Source: Neurospora tetrasperma FGSC 2508 (lineage: Eukaryota > Ascomycota > Sordariomycetes > Sordariales > Sordariaceae). From it: DNA of 64,000 nt. The position numbers and the translations under genes were made by a program. Of the stretch, positions 10,628 through 21,328 are shown one piece after another; position 1 is the stretch's first letter, and the number at the start of each line of letters is the position of its first letter. The notes under the pieces are model-generated. The model was not told the origin of the DNA. It searched no databases and was given only the letters and a program-made list of their open reading frames with translations. The stretch lies in assembly GCF_000213175.1 (NCBI RefSeq), contig NW_009799100.1, forward strand, positions 4,095,099 through 4,159,098. Reading direction: 5' to 3'.

Positions 10628-12202
10628 ATGATGGACACCCTCACCCTTCTTACCTTGGTCAAGGGACTTCCCTTGTTGGCTTTGGGTGTGGCGGCGGGAG
10701 CGACATATCCTCCGATTCCCGCCGACCTGACCACACCCGTCCAGCACCGCATCGCCATCAACAGCCCGACGTGTGAGTGACCTTTTTTCCCATCATAAGG
10801 CAAGACCCGAAGGAGCTGACATCAAGGTTCAACAGCCGTCCGCATTGCCTGGAACACCTACAAGCAGCTCAGCCAGCCGTGCGTCCAATACGGCACATCG
10901 CCATCCTCCCTGGGCTCCCAATCCTGCTCTACGTCGTCCATCACCTACCCGACATCGCGCACATGGGCCAACGTGGTCACCATTAACAACCTCACACCCG
11001 CCACCACGTACTACTACAAGATCGTCTCTACCAACTCCACGGTCGAGACCTTTACCAGCCCGCGCCTACCGGGCGACAAGACGCCTTTCAACATCAGCAT
11101 CGTCATCGACCTTGGTGTCTATGGCAAAGACGGATTCACGATTGAGCAGGATCAGAGCAAGCGAGACCTGATCCCCTCCATCGATCCGTCGCTCAACCAC
11201 ACCACCATCGGCCGGCTGCGCGACAACATCGACAAGTACGACTTCATCGTGCACCCGGGTGACATTGGCTACGCCGACGACTGGATCCTCAAAGCGCACA
11301 ACTGGCTCGACGGCAAGGACGGCTATCAAGCCATCACCGAAACCTTCTTTGACCAGCTGGCGCCCATCGCCGCGCGGAAACCCTACATGGCCAGCCCCGG
11401 TAACCACGAAGCTGCGTGCCAAGAGGTACCCAGAACCAGCGGCTTGTGCCCGTCGGGTCAAAAGAATTTCACCGACTTCATCAACCGCTTCGGTCTCGTC
11501 CTGCCGACCGCTTTCAGCTCTACGTCGCCCGACTCCGCAGCAAAGGTCAACGCCAACAAGGCTCGCATCCTCGCCAACCCGCCCTTCTGGTACTCGTTCG
11601 AGTACGGCATGGCGCACATCGTCATGATCGACACGGAAACCGACTTTGAAGACGCGCCCGACCAACCGGGGGGATCGGCGAATCTCAACGGGGGTCCCTT
11701 TGGCTCGTACCTCCGCCAGCAGCTGGACTTTTTGGAGGCTGACCTTGCCTCGGTCGACAGGTCCGTTACGCCCTGGGTTGTGGTAGCGGGTCACAGGCCG
11801 TGGTACACCACGGGCTCGGGCGACGATTGCCAGCCGTGCAAAAAGGCGTTTGAACCGCTGTTTTACAAGTATGGAGTTGACTTGGGCGTGTTTGGGCATG
11901 TGCATAACAGCCAGAGGTTTGCGCCGGTGGTGAATGATACCGCGGACCCGGCGGGCATGGAGAATCCCAAGGCGCCCATGTATATCGTGGCGGGCGGCGC
12001 GGGAAATGTGGAAGGGCTGACCAAGGTTGGAAAGAATGTGTCGACGAATCTGTTCGCGTATGATGACGCGTTCAGCTATGCGACGGTGAATTTCTTGGAT
12101 GAGCAGCGGATGCAGGTGGACTTTATCAACAGCGAGACGGGTGCGATTTTGGATCGGTCGGTGCTGTTTAAGAAGCATGATCAAAAGTTTGTTGTGCAGT
12201 GA
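10628..12202 (+). CDS. Secreted purple acid phosphatase (metallophosphoesterase)
   Basis: Two exons: 10628-10772 and 10836-12202, giving 503 residues, a usual length for fungal purple acid phosphatases. The intron (GTGAGT..CAACAG) splits a Ser codon and restores SPTSVRIAWNTYK, the N-terminal fibronectin-like domain. A hydrophobic signal peptide follows the start; ATG 10628 and 10631 are adjacent and either may be used. Metal-binding motifs are in order: IDLG (Asp about 140), GDIGY (190-194), GNHE (237-240), GHRPWY (His about 368) and GHVH (403-405). The enzyme would hydrolyse phosphate esters outside the cell or in the wall to release phosphate. The CACGTG boxes upstream fit phosphate-starvation control. 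The GC-rich coding sequence leaves long false frames on the other strand. Confidence 0.95.
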
Positions 12203-12960
12203 GTTGGTTGGTTGGTTGGTCGGCTGTCTGTCAAGTCCTGTTTGTTCGGTATCGCGTTTATCCGGTTAGGTAGACTTTGCAGAATTTGGGTCGCAGTAAC
12301 CTCAAGCATACCTATCTATGTACATATGTACTCGGCTGCCTTACTGCGAGCGTGACAAGTTAGAGGTAGGTTTCCTGGATTTCCTTGGTATTTCTGCAAG
12401 TCTCTGTTGCATTTACTGCAGCAGCAGTGCAGTGGGCAGGTTTTCCCCAAGCCCCAGTCTATATTGTGGATTTGAACAGGATCTCAGAAATTTAGTCAAT
12501 GAAGATGGACAGTTTGAAAAAGTAAAGACGCAAAATTCCCGGAACATCACTGCCTAAAACAACAGTTAGAGCAACAACTGCCGCGTTCGGCCACGGGCAC
12601 TCCCCTCGGGCCCCTTCCCCCGCACAGCAACCCCCTGCAAGCTGCAGTGCCCTTGACAACCCCAACCCCCTAAACCCCCCCACGGATCTCCCCAACCCGC
12701 CAACAACGTCAGTCATCTCTTTCTTTCCACTTTACTCTTGATCTCGGAAGACGTGATGCTGTGCTTCACCAGTTCTGCAGTGACAACGTTGCTCCCCTCA
12801 CGGAGTTGGCACGTTAACGAAAGGACCTGGAGTAGGTATCTGGAGTTGGGCGGGTTTCCTTTTCCTTTTCTCCCTCCTCCTCCCAGTCGTCCCTCTCGAT
12901 TCAACCTCCTGAAACTACCCGAACCATTGGCAGTAAGTCGAGAATCACTCGGTGATTTCA
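12203..12960. other. Intergenic region between acid phosphatase and MFS gene
   Basis: 758 bp with no supported gene. The last 200 bp are pyrimidine-rich, typical of a fungal leader and promoter. Confidence 0.5.
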
Positions 12961-14849
12961 ATGTCTCGGCATCAAAATGGTCAGCAGCTGGAAGCTACCT
13001 CAACACATATTCCGATTCATCGTCTTTCAAGCAGAGAAGGGTCTTTGACAGCCAACACCAACGATAACGATCCCCGCCTAAAGGAACAGGAAGGCGAAAA
13101 GCCCCCGGTGTTGGATACGCATGGAGATGGTCAGTCGTCAGGGATATCACTGCCTCAATTCGCCCAGGTAGACGGCGTTGATGAGAGTACATCAACGCTT
13201 GATAGATTTCCATGGAAAAGCCGGCTCTCTACACTCTGGCACTGGAAACCCAAAGCGGCTAGGTATGACCCCGACCATCCTCCCAAGTTTACAATATGGA
13301 TGAACATCCTGTTCGGGTTTGTGAGTGGTGTTCTCCATGTCAGCCAGTCGAACGTTTCGGATCGTCACTAACACCTCCTCCCACCCAGGCATCATGCTTC
13401 ACCGTATCCAACCTGTACTACAACCAAGCCGTCCTAAACAAGATGGCAGAGACTTTCGATGTCACCTTTGAAAAGGCCTCGTCGGTAGCCACGCTGATGC
13501 AAGCCGGCTATTGCAGCGGTTTGCTGTTCATCTGTCCGCTTGGTGACATCTTTCCCCGACGACCATTCATACTTGGGTTGATTGCCTTTACCGCTACCCT
13601 GGTACACCTCCCCTATCTTCCCCGTCCTTGATCCAACTCTCACTAACATCGTCTGGGTTCAATCAGTGGATCCCCCTCTGCCTAACAACCTCCTTTCCCT
13701 CCTTCGCCGCCATCTCCTTCCTCTGCGGCGCCACCACCGTTACCCCGCAACTCATGCTCCCCCTAGTCGGCGATCTTGCGCCCCCCGCCCGCCGCGCCTC
13801 TTCGCTAGCCGTCATTGTCTCCGGCCTCTCGCTCGGCGTCCTTCTCGCCCGAACCTTGGCCGGCGTGTTAGCCAGCTTTACATCCTGGCGCAACATCTAC
13901 TGGTTTGGCTTAGGCGTGCAATGGCTCGTCTTCGGGCTGCTCTACATCTGGATGCCTGATTACCCCTCCAAAAACCCAGACACAAAGTTCAACTATTTCA
14001 AAATGCCGTGGCAGATTGCGCGACTACTGGCCACTGAGCCGTTGTTGCTGCAAGCCGCGCTGGTGGCCTTCCTGCACAGCGGGATTTTCACGAGTTACTG
14101 GACGACGCTGAGTTTCCTGCTGAGCAGTCCGCCGTACGAGTACTCGTCAATGGTGATTGGGTTGTTCGGGTTGATTGGTGTGGTGGTGATTGTGTGTGCG
14201 CCGATTTACTCGCGGCTCATAATCGATCGGTTGGTGCCGCTGGTGTCTGCGATCATGGGCCTGGTGGTCGAAACGGTGGGTGTGGTGGTGGGCACGTCGG
14301 TCGGCAGCTTTAACGTCGCAGGTCCCGTGGTGCAGGCTATTATGATTGATTTGGGCGGACAGTTTACGCAGATCGCGATGAGAAGTTCGATTTATGGCAT
14401 TCAGCCGTTGGCGAGAAACCGGGTCAATACGGCGTATATGGTGGTCAGCTTTGCTGGGCAGTTGACGGGGACGGCGGTGGGGAATAGGCTTTATGCTCAG
14501 GGTGGGTGGGTGTACAGTGGTGCTTGTGGGAGTAAGTGTCAACTTTCTGGAAACGTGTGCTTGGATAGAGAGAGAGAGATGCTAACAGGAAATAGTTGCC
14601 TTTGGCGGGTTTGCGTTGATTATCTGCCTTGTCAGAGGACCAAGAGAAAAAGGGTGGGTTGGCTGGTCAGGGGGTTGGACTTGCCGGAGAGAGGACTTAG
14701 CGCCGAAGAAGAGTGAGATGACAACGGAACAGACACTCGAGGAAGCCGGTGCAGTTGGTGAAGGCGGCGAAGACGTTCAACGTGACGTTCAGTCTGCCAG
14801 TGCATCCAATGGTGGGAACGTTACAAGTGATGGCGAGAACCAGCAATGA
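12961..14849 (+). CDS. Major facilitator superfamily transporter
   Basis: Four exons: 12961-13320, 13389-13601, 13667-14531 and 14596-14849, giving about 563 residues. Introns are 64-68 bp with GTGAGT, GTACAC and GTAAGT donors. A polar N-terminal tail of about 110 residues precedes the membrane part, which has about 12 hydrophobic segments. The loop between segments 2 and 3 reads GDIFPRRPFILG, the MFS motif A region. The block ASCFTVSNLYYNQ..LNKMAETF followed by LMQAGYCSGLLFICPLGD is typical of a widespread fungal MFS group of unknown substrate. The C-terminus is acidic and polar. The third splice (A|TT) restores the last membrane segment (IAFGGFALIICLVRGP). It sits 760 bp after the acid phosphatase on the same strand. 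No substrate can be assigned. Confidence 0.9.
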
Positions 14850-15601
14850 TCGTTAGGGTTCGTCTGGGCTGTTGGCCGAGTTAATCATGTTTTGGCTACT
14901 ATCTCGGACTACGTACACGTCAATTCATCAAATCTACGTAGGGCAAATACCCGAAGCACATATACCATTTATCACTACAAATAACGATATCACAGACACA
15001 GCGGTGGCTTGTCTATGGGAGGAGGTTTTGACAGGGGTTTGGATGACTCGGCTACACCTCTGCCGGGATATGAATATTAGTTAGGGTAATCTAGGTAAGT
15101 ACGTCGATCCTACAGAAAGTAGTGAAGGGAAACAGAGCTTAGCGGCTGGGCACGAACGATTGGCTGGGTTCCATTGTTTGGCCCACCTGGCCCAGATTGC
15201 GTCTGATGGTCAATTTCACTTGTCCATCTTCTCCAGTCTCTGTTGCTCCACCATCGCCTCACATCGGTTTTTCATCGCACACGCATGTCTCGTCGATCCT
15301 CGGTTTTTCCGTTGTCCAAATTGATGATACACACATAGCGCTACATTCAAGGCATATATAAGGCAAGTCAAGATACCCTCATGCTTTGCAGGGAAGGACG
15401 GAAGCATGCTGTAAGACCCGCTGTGGCTGATCCCATACCTAGGTAGTGTACCTTTGAACACTGAGGCCTTTCTCCCCAGACGGATAGGTCACGTCAACAT
15501 CCGACCACGCAAAAGGTAAGGCATTTTAGGTGTTGTACAGATGAAGGCATGTTTCAGCACGGCCTACTCAAAGTCTTGATGGGAATATGCGCAAAAGTAT
15601 A
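14850..15601. other. Intergenic region
   Basis: No gene seen. Short TACCTAGGTA-like palindromes occur here (near 15090 and 15436), as elsewhere in the window. Confidence 0.5.
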
Positions 15602-16016
15602 CTTGGGAGCTTCTGGGCGCCAAGCTTTCCCTTTTACATTGACGGAATGTAGATCAATGCTGGAAAGTTTGTTGGCGTATTACAAGCACCACATCATTCA
15701 ATAAGGGGGTTGCAAGCTTGGACATAGTTAGGTATCTACGAGTTCTTGAGAAAGAGTCGACAGACAATTCCCTTCAGATACCTCTAGTTCACACACATAC
15801 ACGCTTTACTTCACCAGCCTGGTTGCCCAAATCACTCGAACCACCTAGAATCGACACTTATTACCTTCTATAGTTGATAAATTACAGGGCATCTACAGAT
15901 CCCCATCCGCCCCCCTTGTCGAAAACTGCTTACAAGTACCACGCTAACGAATTTTTCAGGGGTGAACTGTAGACTAAAGGGGTAAAGAAAGCTTGGCGCC
16001 CCAGAAGCCCCCCAAG
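15602..16016. mobile_element. Second TA-flanked inverted-repeat element
   Basis: Imperfect inverted repeats of about 28-30 bp (15602-15629 begins CTTGGGAGCTTCTGGGCGCC; 15987-16016 is its near reverse complement) enclose about 355 bp with no reading frame. TA stands at both ends (15600-15601 and 16017-16018), as expected for a Tc1/mariner-type insertion. The repeats differ in sequence from those of the element at 3319, so it belongs to another family. It ends about 130 bp before the start of the next gene, so it may lie within that gene's promoter. Confidence 0.65.
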
Positions 16017-16145
16017 TACCTCCTTTACACGGTATATCACCATCGCTTTGCAAGTCTCGCGATTATCTCTCTTTTTACACTCTCATCACGAACCCGCTTA
16101 TTCTACTAATCTTTGAGATTACAAACAGCATACCTTCCTTCAAGC

Positions 16146-18379
16146 ATGGAGCCACTCATTGTTGACCAAGTTGGCATGACCTGGAACCCAGGCGTTCACC
16201 GACGTTTTCCATGGCTTGGAGTCATCCCGTTGATCTTGAGTATATGCTGTAAGTACACAATTCAACCTAGGCCCATCTGAATCCAGCACCCGCCACTCAC
16301 AACCTTTCCTTGTACGTGTAGGTACAGGACTCGCCATTGGAGTCGTTCTTGCGAGCAGTGGTCAGCCAGAGGCGGTCTGGTCTGGACACAAGCAACCAGG
16401 TGTGCTCTTGGCCTACACCTCAACTCTTGCAAACGCCTTGACGGGCCTTGCTTTCGCTCAAGCAGCCGTGGTTTTCTTCTGGACACAGGCTGTGCAGCCA
16501 ATGCCAGTTGAGTATCTTCTTTCTTTTTTTTTTTCCATCAAACCCATACCTTGCTGACACAGTAGCTAGGTCAGCAACCTGCACTATAACTGGGCAAGCT
16601 CTTCGAGCGTCATAGGAGCTTTCAGATCACTTTGTCGCAAAAAAGCCATCCGAGCAAGTATAGGTGAGGTCTTGGTCTTCCCAATCACCACCAACAAGCT
16701 TGGACTTGGGGTGAATAGCGAATGCTGTCTTTTCGTGCATAGCTAACCATTCAAGTAGTGACCATCATTGTGACTATTACGAGCTTCCTGCGCGGTCCTC
16801 TGATGCAAAGAGCCTCCTTTGTCCAGATCGTGGATTTGTCTCGTAACGGTACTGTCGATCTTCAAGTAAAGCATAATATCAGCGATACTTGGGGAGGTAC
16901 GGTAGACGGGCGGGACACCAGAAACGTCATGTTCACTTCAGAATTTGCACAAGTAACCCGGGATTTCCAAGCTAAAGCCCCCATTCACATCAAAGGGGCC
17001 TCGTGTGAGAATTGCACGTTGACTGTCAAGGTGATATCTATATCTATGCCCAATTCTTGTTAATAACATGCCGTGTGTTGGTAATATTGAAGGCTGACTT
17101 CTGCTCATGGCGGATTAGGCCTTCGGGTTCGATGTTGATCACTGTGAAGAGCTGACTTCTTCACCAACAAACTATAACCTTACGGTTGACCTGGCGACGA
17201 TCGGAAACGTATCACGCATCTTCGAGTCCGCGATCGATATCTGGTTTGAACATCGATCCTTTACCGCGCTCAACATTTCCACAAAACGCAAAGCGCACTC
17301 GGACGGTGGTGATGAAGCCTATCCACAGGCATGTTCCGGCAAGCTAGTAGGCCAAACTTGCATCCTTGTACCCTCCGTAGTGGCGTACAACATCTCTATT
17401 ACGGGAGGACAAGCATCCTTCCAGACAGACAGCTGGAAAGATGATCACGTTTTGGAGCATATGTACGTCAGTCAATCATGCACTCCATTCCTTGTGAAAC
17501 TCACCGTTATTCTTTTGTGTGGTTGGAATAGCTAACGAAACGCGGTACCCGTCTTCAAGAAATTTAACATGGCCCGTATCGAGTGTAGGTTCGGGTATAA
17601 CTATCCTGCCTCTCCAGGTCGTTGGATCAACCCTCTTCAACTCAATCGCCGAGGTGTGGTGGTCAGGCGCAGTGGGCTGGGCAACAAAGGCCGACGGACT
17701 TACAGCCAACTTATACACAGGAAACTGGTCCGCGGCTCGGTCTCCATGCCATCAATTCTATCTAGACCCCATGGATGACATAATTAACAGCTACCGCGAA
17801 CTGGCATTCCGCATGTCTGTCCACGCAGCCAATAACCCTGGGCATGACTCCCTGGGCGTCCCGCTCCCACGTGAAGAACAAAAGGGGATTCCGTATACAA
17901 GTCACCTCACACAAGTCCAGTACGCCGCCAATATCCCGGAACTGCTCCTCGCAGTAGCCGTCAGCCTCGCCGGACCGGTGGCTACCATGGTACTGCTTTG
18001 GGGGTGGTGGAGGCTAGGCAGGAGTTTCTCCATGAGTCCACTGGAACTCGCTTATGCGTTCAGTTCTCCTCCCGAAAAGGGGCCCTACGGAAAGTCATCG
18101 CTAACACTGTTATCGGACTCGAAAAGTGACCTGGGTTACAATGGCGGCGGCGGCGGCGGCGTTACTACTATGCAACAGGAGAACGAAGCAGGTGGAATGG
18201 ATGGTCTCTTTGTAGATTGCGACAGTACCGCTTCAGCTGGTGAACTGGCTGATCACTTCCGCAACAAAGGGAAGGGCTCCGCAGGAGGAGGAGGAGGAGG
18301 AGGAGAACCAAAGATACAATATGGTGTTGTGAACGGCGAAGGGGGTCGTTTTTCTTTTGCTGTTGTAGAGGGCTTGTAG
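16146..18379 (+). CDS. Multipass membrane protein of the fungal DUF3176 type
   Basis: Six exons: 16146-16248, 16322-16506, 16570-16663, 16759-17030, 17119-17462 and 17560-18379, giving about 605 residues. Membrane segments are clear in exon 1/2 (FPWLGVIPLILSICC), exon 2 (LANALTGLAFAQAAVVFFW), exon 4 (VTIIVTITSFLRGPLMQRAS) and near the C-terminus (ELLLAVAVSLAGPVATMVLL). A large Cys-containing, probably extracytoplasmic region lies between the third and fourth. The short motif LHYNWASSSSVIGAFR and the RGPLMQRAS block are typical of this ascomycete family, whose function is unknown. The C-terminal tail has Gly-rich runs. Exon 6 starts after TTCAAG, with its CTAAC branch point at 17532; the nearer TAG would give a stop. 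The fourth exon has a tandem AAG/TAG acceptor. The family assignment is from memory of its motifs. Confidence 0.8.
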
Positions 18380-18860
18380 ATGGGCGCTGCTGCTCATCAG
18401 CTAAAGGAAGGGAGTTTGTTGCATTGAGTAATTTTTGAAGCCAGATATATCAATACCGTTGCATGTTAGTTATTATGATAGATGGTCACGGCTCGATATG
18501 CTGATGAATTTGGTAGGTTTGAAGGACTTGGATCCATGTTGGCGCGGAGTATATTCAGAGGTTTTTGCGTTCACGGTTATACCCTTAAGGCAAGTTGAGC
18601 AAATTACCAGGAGTGACCCGCAACAGCTTTAGTTCTCAGCGGGCATACCCGCATGATACAAGGTGCGGCTGTCGACTTTGCAAGTGACAATTTTTCTATT
18701 CAAACAAGAGAAAAGAAGGAGCATACTTGGCTAGGGTGACCATGTTCGTTTTACATATTGACAAAGCCTTTCCTTCTTTATAATGGTCTCAATGGAAGGA
18801 AATTCACTACGGCTATAGCGGCTACTAATATTAGGACGAGAGAAGAAAAGGAGAATTAGC
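18380..18860. other. Intergenic region
   Basis: No gene. Near 18650 a short stretch (CCCGCATGATACAAGGT) resembles part of the repeat body at 18960, possibly a further fragment. Confidence 0.4.
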
Positions 18861-19148
18861 CTGGTAGTAGTTGGGTCGGTGACGACCGGCGAATCCCAGG
18901 TGTTGCATGTTGTTTAATTTTTTTCCCTTTTCGATTTTTTTCTTGTTTCTCTTGTGAGTTCCTTCTGGCCCCCCGTATGATACAAGGTATATAGGGCTGA
19001 GTACTCTTTCCCTTGGAACTTTTTAACGAGCAAACTGGCGAAACTAGAAAAACGAGCAGGGGAACAAAAGATGAATCAGGGGAACTCGAGAGAAGATACA
19101 GGCCAACGGAACGGCATATACAAAAAAAAAAAAAAAAAAAAAAAAAAA
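18861..19148 (+). mobile_element. 5S rRNA-derived SINE-like repeat, copy A
   Basis: Three parts in order. First, 18861-18910 matches the 3' half (about nucleotides 70-119) of the intact 5S gene at 35543, including GTAGTTGGGTCGGTGACGAC. Next is a T-rich link of about 50 bp. Then 18956-19121 is a body shared with copy B (GTTCCTTCTGG, GGGCTG, GAAACT, GAACTCGAGAGAA, AACGGCA). It ends in a 27-A run (19122-19148). A 5S promoter part, a unique body and a poly-A tail are the layout of 5S-derived SINEs (SINE3). The missing 5' half of 5S would fit 5' truncation during reverse transcription. No clear target duplication was found. Confidence 0.6.
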
Positions 19149-19278
19149 GAAACACAAACCAAATAATCGACCCACCAGATCCGACTCAAATCCCATAACC
19201 CTCCACGGTCTACAGTCAACCAACCCATTACTTCCAATCCAACCCATTATTTCCACTTCCACTTCCAACTCCAAAGTC

Positions 19279-20163
19279 TTAGTAAGTAACTGTCAACGCC
19301 TTCCCCAGATACTTCTCCCCATCATGACCAACCACCAGCCTCTCAAAGATCCAAACCCCAGTATCCTCTCTAGAAATCGTATACCCAACCACCTTTCCAC
19401 CCTCCAACTTTTTTCTTTGCAAATCTTCCACTCCAATCCTGACTTTTTCCAGTCCAATTTCTGGCCCCTCAGTCAACATACTAGGCCTAACCACCGTCCA
19501 TCTCTTTTCGTCACTCTCTACAAAAACGTTCTCCATGGCCCTCTTGTCCTTGAGGGGGTTTCTGAGAAGGAGCGCATAGAGCGGGTAGAGAGGGAGGGGG
19601 TAATCCCTGTGGACGGTAGAGGCGCCGGCGGCGCTGAGGGTGATTATGTAGGGTTTATGTTTTCTCTTTGCTTCCACTTCCCTGCTTGAAGAGCTGTTTC
19701 CACAAACCGAAGCTGGGTTGGGGACATGGAGGGAAGCCCGGCGGACTTGGTCCAGCGCGGAAAGCAGCGCACGAGCACCAGTTTCGCAGACGTGCGGATC
19801 GTCGATGCCTAGCTTCTTCAGATCAGGTTTGCCGCCGATGGAAGTGATCACGATATCGACCAGCGTCGTTGGGTCGGAGAGATGGGTGAGAAGCGGAACA
19901 AGGTCGGAAGAGGAGTGGGCGTTGCCTTGGATGATGCGTAGCGAAGGGGAGGAGAGCTCGGTTGGTGTGAGGAGGGATTGGAGGCGGGAGGGAGAACGGG
20001 CGAGGACGGTTATGGTGAGGGATGGATGGTTTAGTGTCTGGTTTGGCTGGTTGGAAGGGTTGGAAGAGGCGAGACACCTGCGAAGGGTTGCGAGGGCGAT
20101 ACCGCCTGTGGCGGAGATAAAGAGGATTGATTTGTTGGTTTGAGTGGAGGTGGAGGTGGACAT
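19279..20163 (-). CDS. NAD(P)-binding Rossmann-fold protein (NmrA/atypical SDR type)
   Basis: A single exon of 294 codons from ATG at 20163 to TAA at 19279. The N-terminus ILFISATGGIALATLRRCL is a Rossmann nucleotide-binding loop, but where most relatives have GATGxxG the first Gly is Ser and the third is Ala. Later blocks VVDIVITSIGGKP-like (about residue 100), YIITLSAAGAS (about 175) and WTVVRPSMLTEGP (about 230) fit NAD(P)H-binding atypical short-chain dehydrogenases, in which the RPxxL/TxG block shapes the cofactor site. Members act as small oxidoreductases or redox sensors; no substrate can be given. The gene is Ser/Pro-rich early on. Confidence 0.8.
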   Translation of the reverse strand: MSTSTSTQTNKSILFISATGGIALATLRRCLASSNPSNQPNQTLNHPSLTITVLARSPSRLQSLLTPTELSSPSLRIIQGNAHSSSDLVPLLTHLSDPTTLVDIVITSIGGKPDLKKLGIDDPHVCETGARALLSALDQVRRASLHVPNPASVCGNSSSSREVEAKRKHKPYIITLSAAGASTVHRDYPLPLYPLYALLLRNPLKDKRAMENVFVESDEKRWTVVRPSMLTEGPEIGLEKVRIGVEDLQRKKLEGGKVVGYTISREDTGVWIFERLVVGHDGEKYLGKALTVTY

Positions 20164-20765
20164 TGTGGTTGAGAGACGACGGGAGTGTTGTTGGAGGGAA
20201 CTGAGGGTTGGAGATAGATGTTGGATTTGACTTGAAGTGTGTGCGTTGAGATATTGTGTTCGGGGTGTGTTGTGGGGGCAATAAAGGATGATGAGACGAA
20301 GCTGCTGCGATGAAGAAAAGAAGTGTCTTCTTCAACTTTCCTTCGAGTTGACCGTGGGTTTATATCAAAAACCCAGACTGACTTCAACCACCTGTTCTAC
20401 CTTCTCGGAGCGGAGCAACACTGTTACCACCTCTCCTCCCTATTGAAGCTACCACCACTAGATCCTCAGCCCTCCATTCCCAAAGCGGTTCAGGTACGTA
20501 CGCCAAAAACAGGGCTTGGATCGAGTTAAAGTTGAAGCCATCGCCCAACTCTCAACACCTCTACGACACAAGAGTCTGGAGTTCTCCCGATGAACTCCAC
20601 CGGGCTACAAGTGGCGTTTTTCTCGCCCTCTGATTTGTTCAGTACCAAGCCACACGGTCGTAACAGTCGCAGAGACGGAGGAGAAAAGAACCGAGTACTT
20701 TGTGCCACGAACGCCCGGTTAGTAATACACGCCCGCTTACAGCTGTCTCAAGCTATAATAGGAGG
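20164..20765. other. Divergent promoter region
   Basis: It lies between the minus-strand Rossmann gene and a possible plus-strand exon. Short open frames here are not supported. Confidence 0.4.
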
Positions 20766-20771
20766 ATGGAG

Positions 20772-20884
20772 GGTTAACAGGCTTGGCAACGGTTGGCGTT
20801 CTTGGTGGTATCGCTTTGCTCTTTTTTGGAGCTCAGCTAGATGCGGTAGTGGGTGAGATGGAGGGTGACGCTTTGGTGAATTGA
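20772..20884 (+). CDS. Possible terminal exon of a small membrane protein
   Basis: From 20772 the frame reads LTGLATVGVLGGIALLFFGA followed by a polar acidic tail (EMEGDALVN) and TGA at 20884. That is a convincing membrane helix with a charged end. An upstream frame (VVTVAETEEKRTEYFVPRTPG, about 20657-20719) could be joined by an intron with a GTTAGT donor and an acceptor ending at 20771, but the first exon and start are not clear. I do not recognise the protein. This is a low-confidence partial gene. Confidence 0.3.
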
Positions 20885-20961
20885 TAGAGGAAGTGAATTA
20901 CGTTCAAGCTTTAGAATATTGATATATATTCCCTATAAAACTTATGGAATAATCAACTTCT

Positions 20962-21008
20962 CAAAAAATAAAAAAATAAAAAAAAAAAAAATAAAAAAAA
21001 TTTTTTGA
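20962..21008. repeat. A-rich low-complexity tract
   Basis: Interrupted A runs followed by T8, about 45 bp, just left of repeat copy B. Confidence 0.6.
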
Positions 21009-21053
21009 GCGTAGTAGAAACGAACGTTTGGGGGTGCGAGTAACCCTTTACTA

Positions 21054-21284
21054 AGGTGAAAAAAAGGAAAAAACTTATCACACTTGGGATTCGCTGGTCG
21101 TCACCGATGTTGGTTCCTTCTGGTCCCCCGCATGACACTAGTTATCTGGGGCTGGATGCTGTTTCTCTGAGTAATTTTTGCGAACTAACTCGCGAAACTC
21201 GAAAAGGAGCAAAGGGGTAAGAAAGAAGAGTAAGAAAAAGAACTCGAGAGAAAACACCAGGTGAACAAAACGGCAGAAAAAAAA
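21054..21284 (+). mobile_element. 5S rRNA-derived SINE-like repeat, copy B, with inverted 5' part
   Basis: The body 21113-21276 aligns with that of copy A (GTTCCTTCTGG, CCCCCGCATGA, GGGCTGG, CGCGAAACTCGAAAA, GAACTCGAGAGAAAACACCAGG) and ends in a short A run. Directly left, 21084-21107 is 5S sequence in the opposite orientation (GGGATTCGCTGGTCGTCACC), followed leftward by the complement of the T-rich link. So the 5' part is inverted relative to the body. LINE-type machinery is known to make such inversions by twin priming. The copy ends 45 bp from the 3' end of the tRNA-Glu gene. Confidence 0.55.
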
Positions 21285-21328
21285 GATGCTAAAAAAGAGG
21301 AAGTACTTGATGAGTTGATCGTTATCAC

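Noticed and set aside
11066-12184. Minus-strand frame of 372 codons
   Set aside because: It lies exactly opposite the acid phosphatase; the opposite frame is open only because of GC-rich third positions. No family features.
12318-12557. Plus-strand frame of 79 codons
   Set aside because: No motif or splice context; lies in the 3' flank of the acid phosphatase.
6940-14849. Secondary-metabolite cluster (NRPS plus MFS transporter)
   Set aside because: The NRPS is broken, a phosphatase stands between it and the transporter, and no tailoring enzyme is present.
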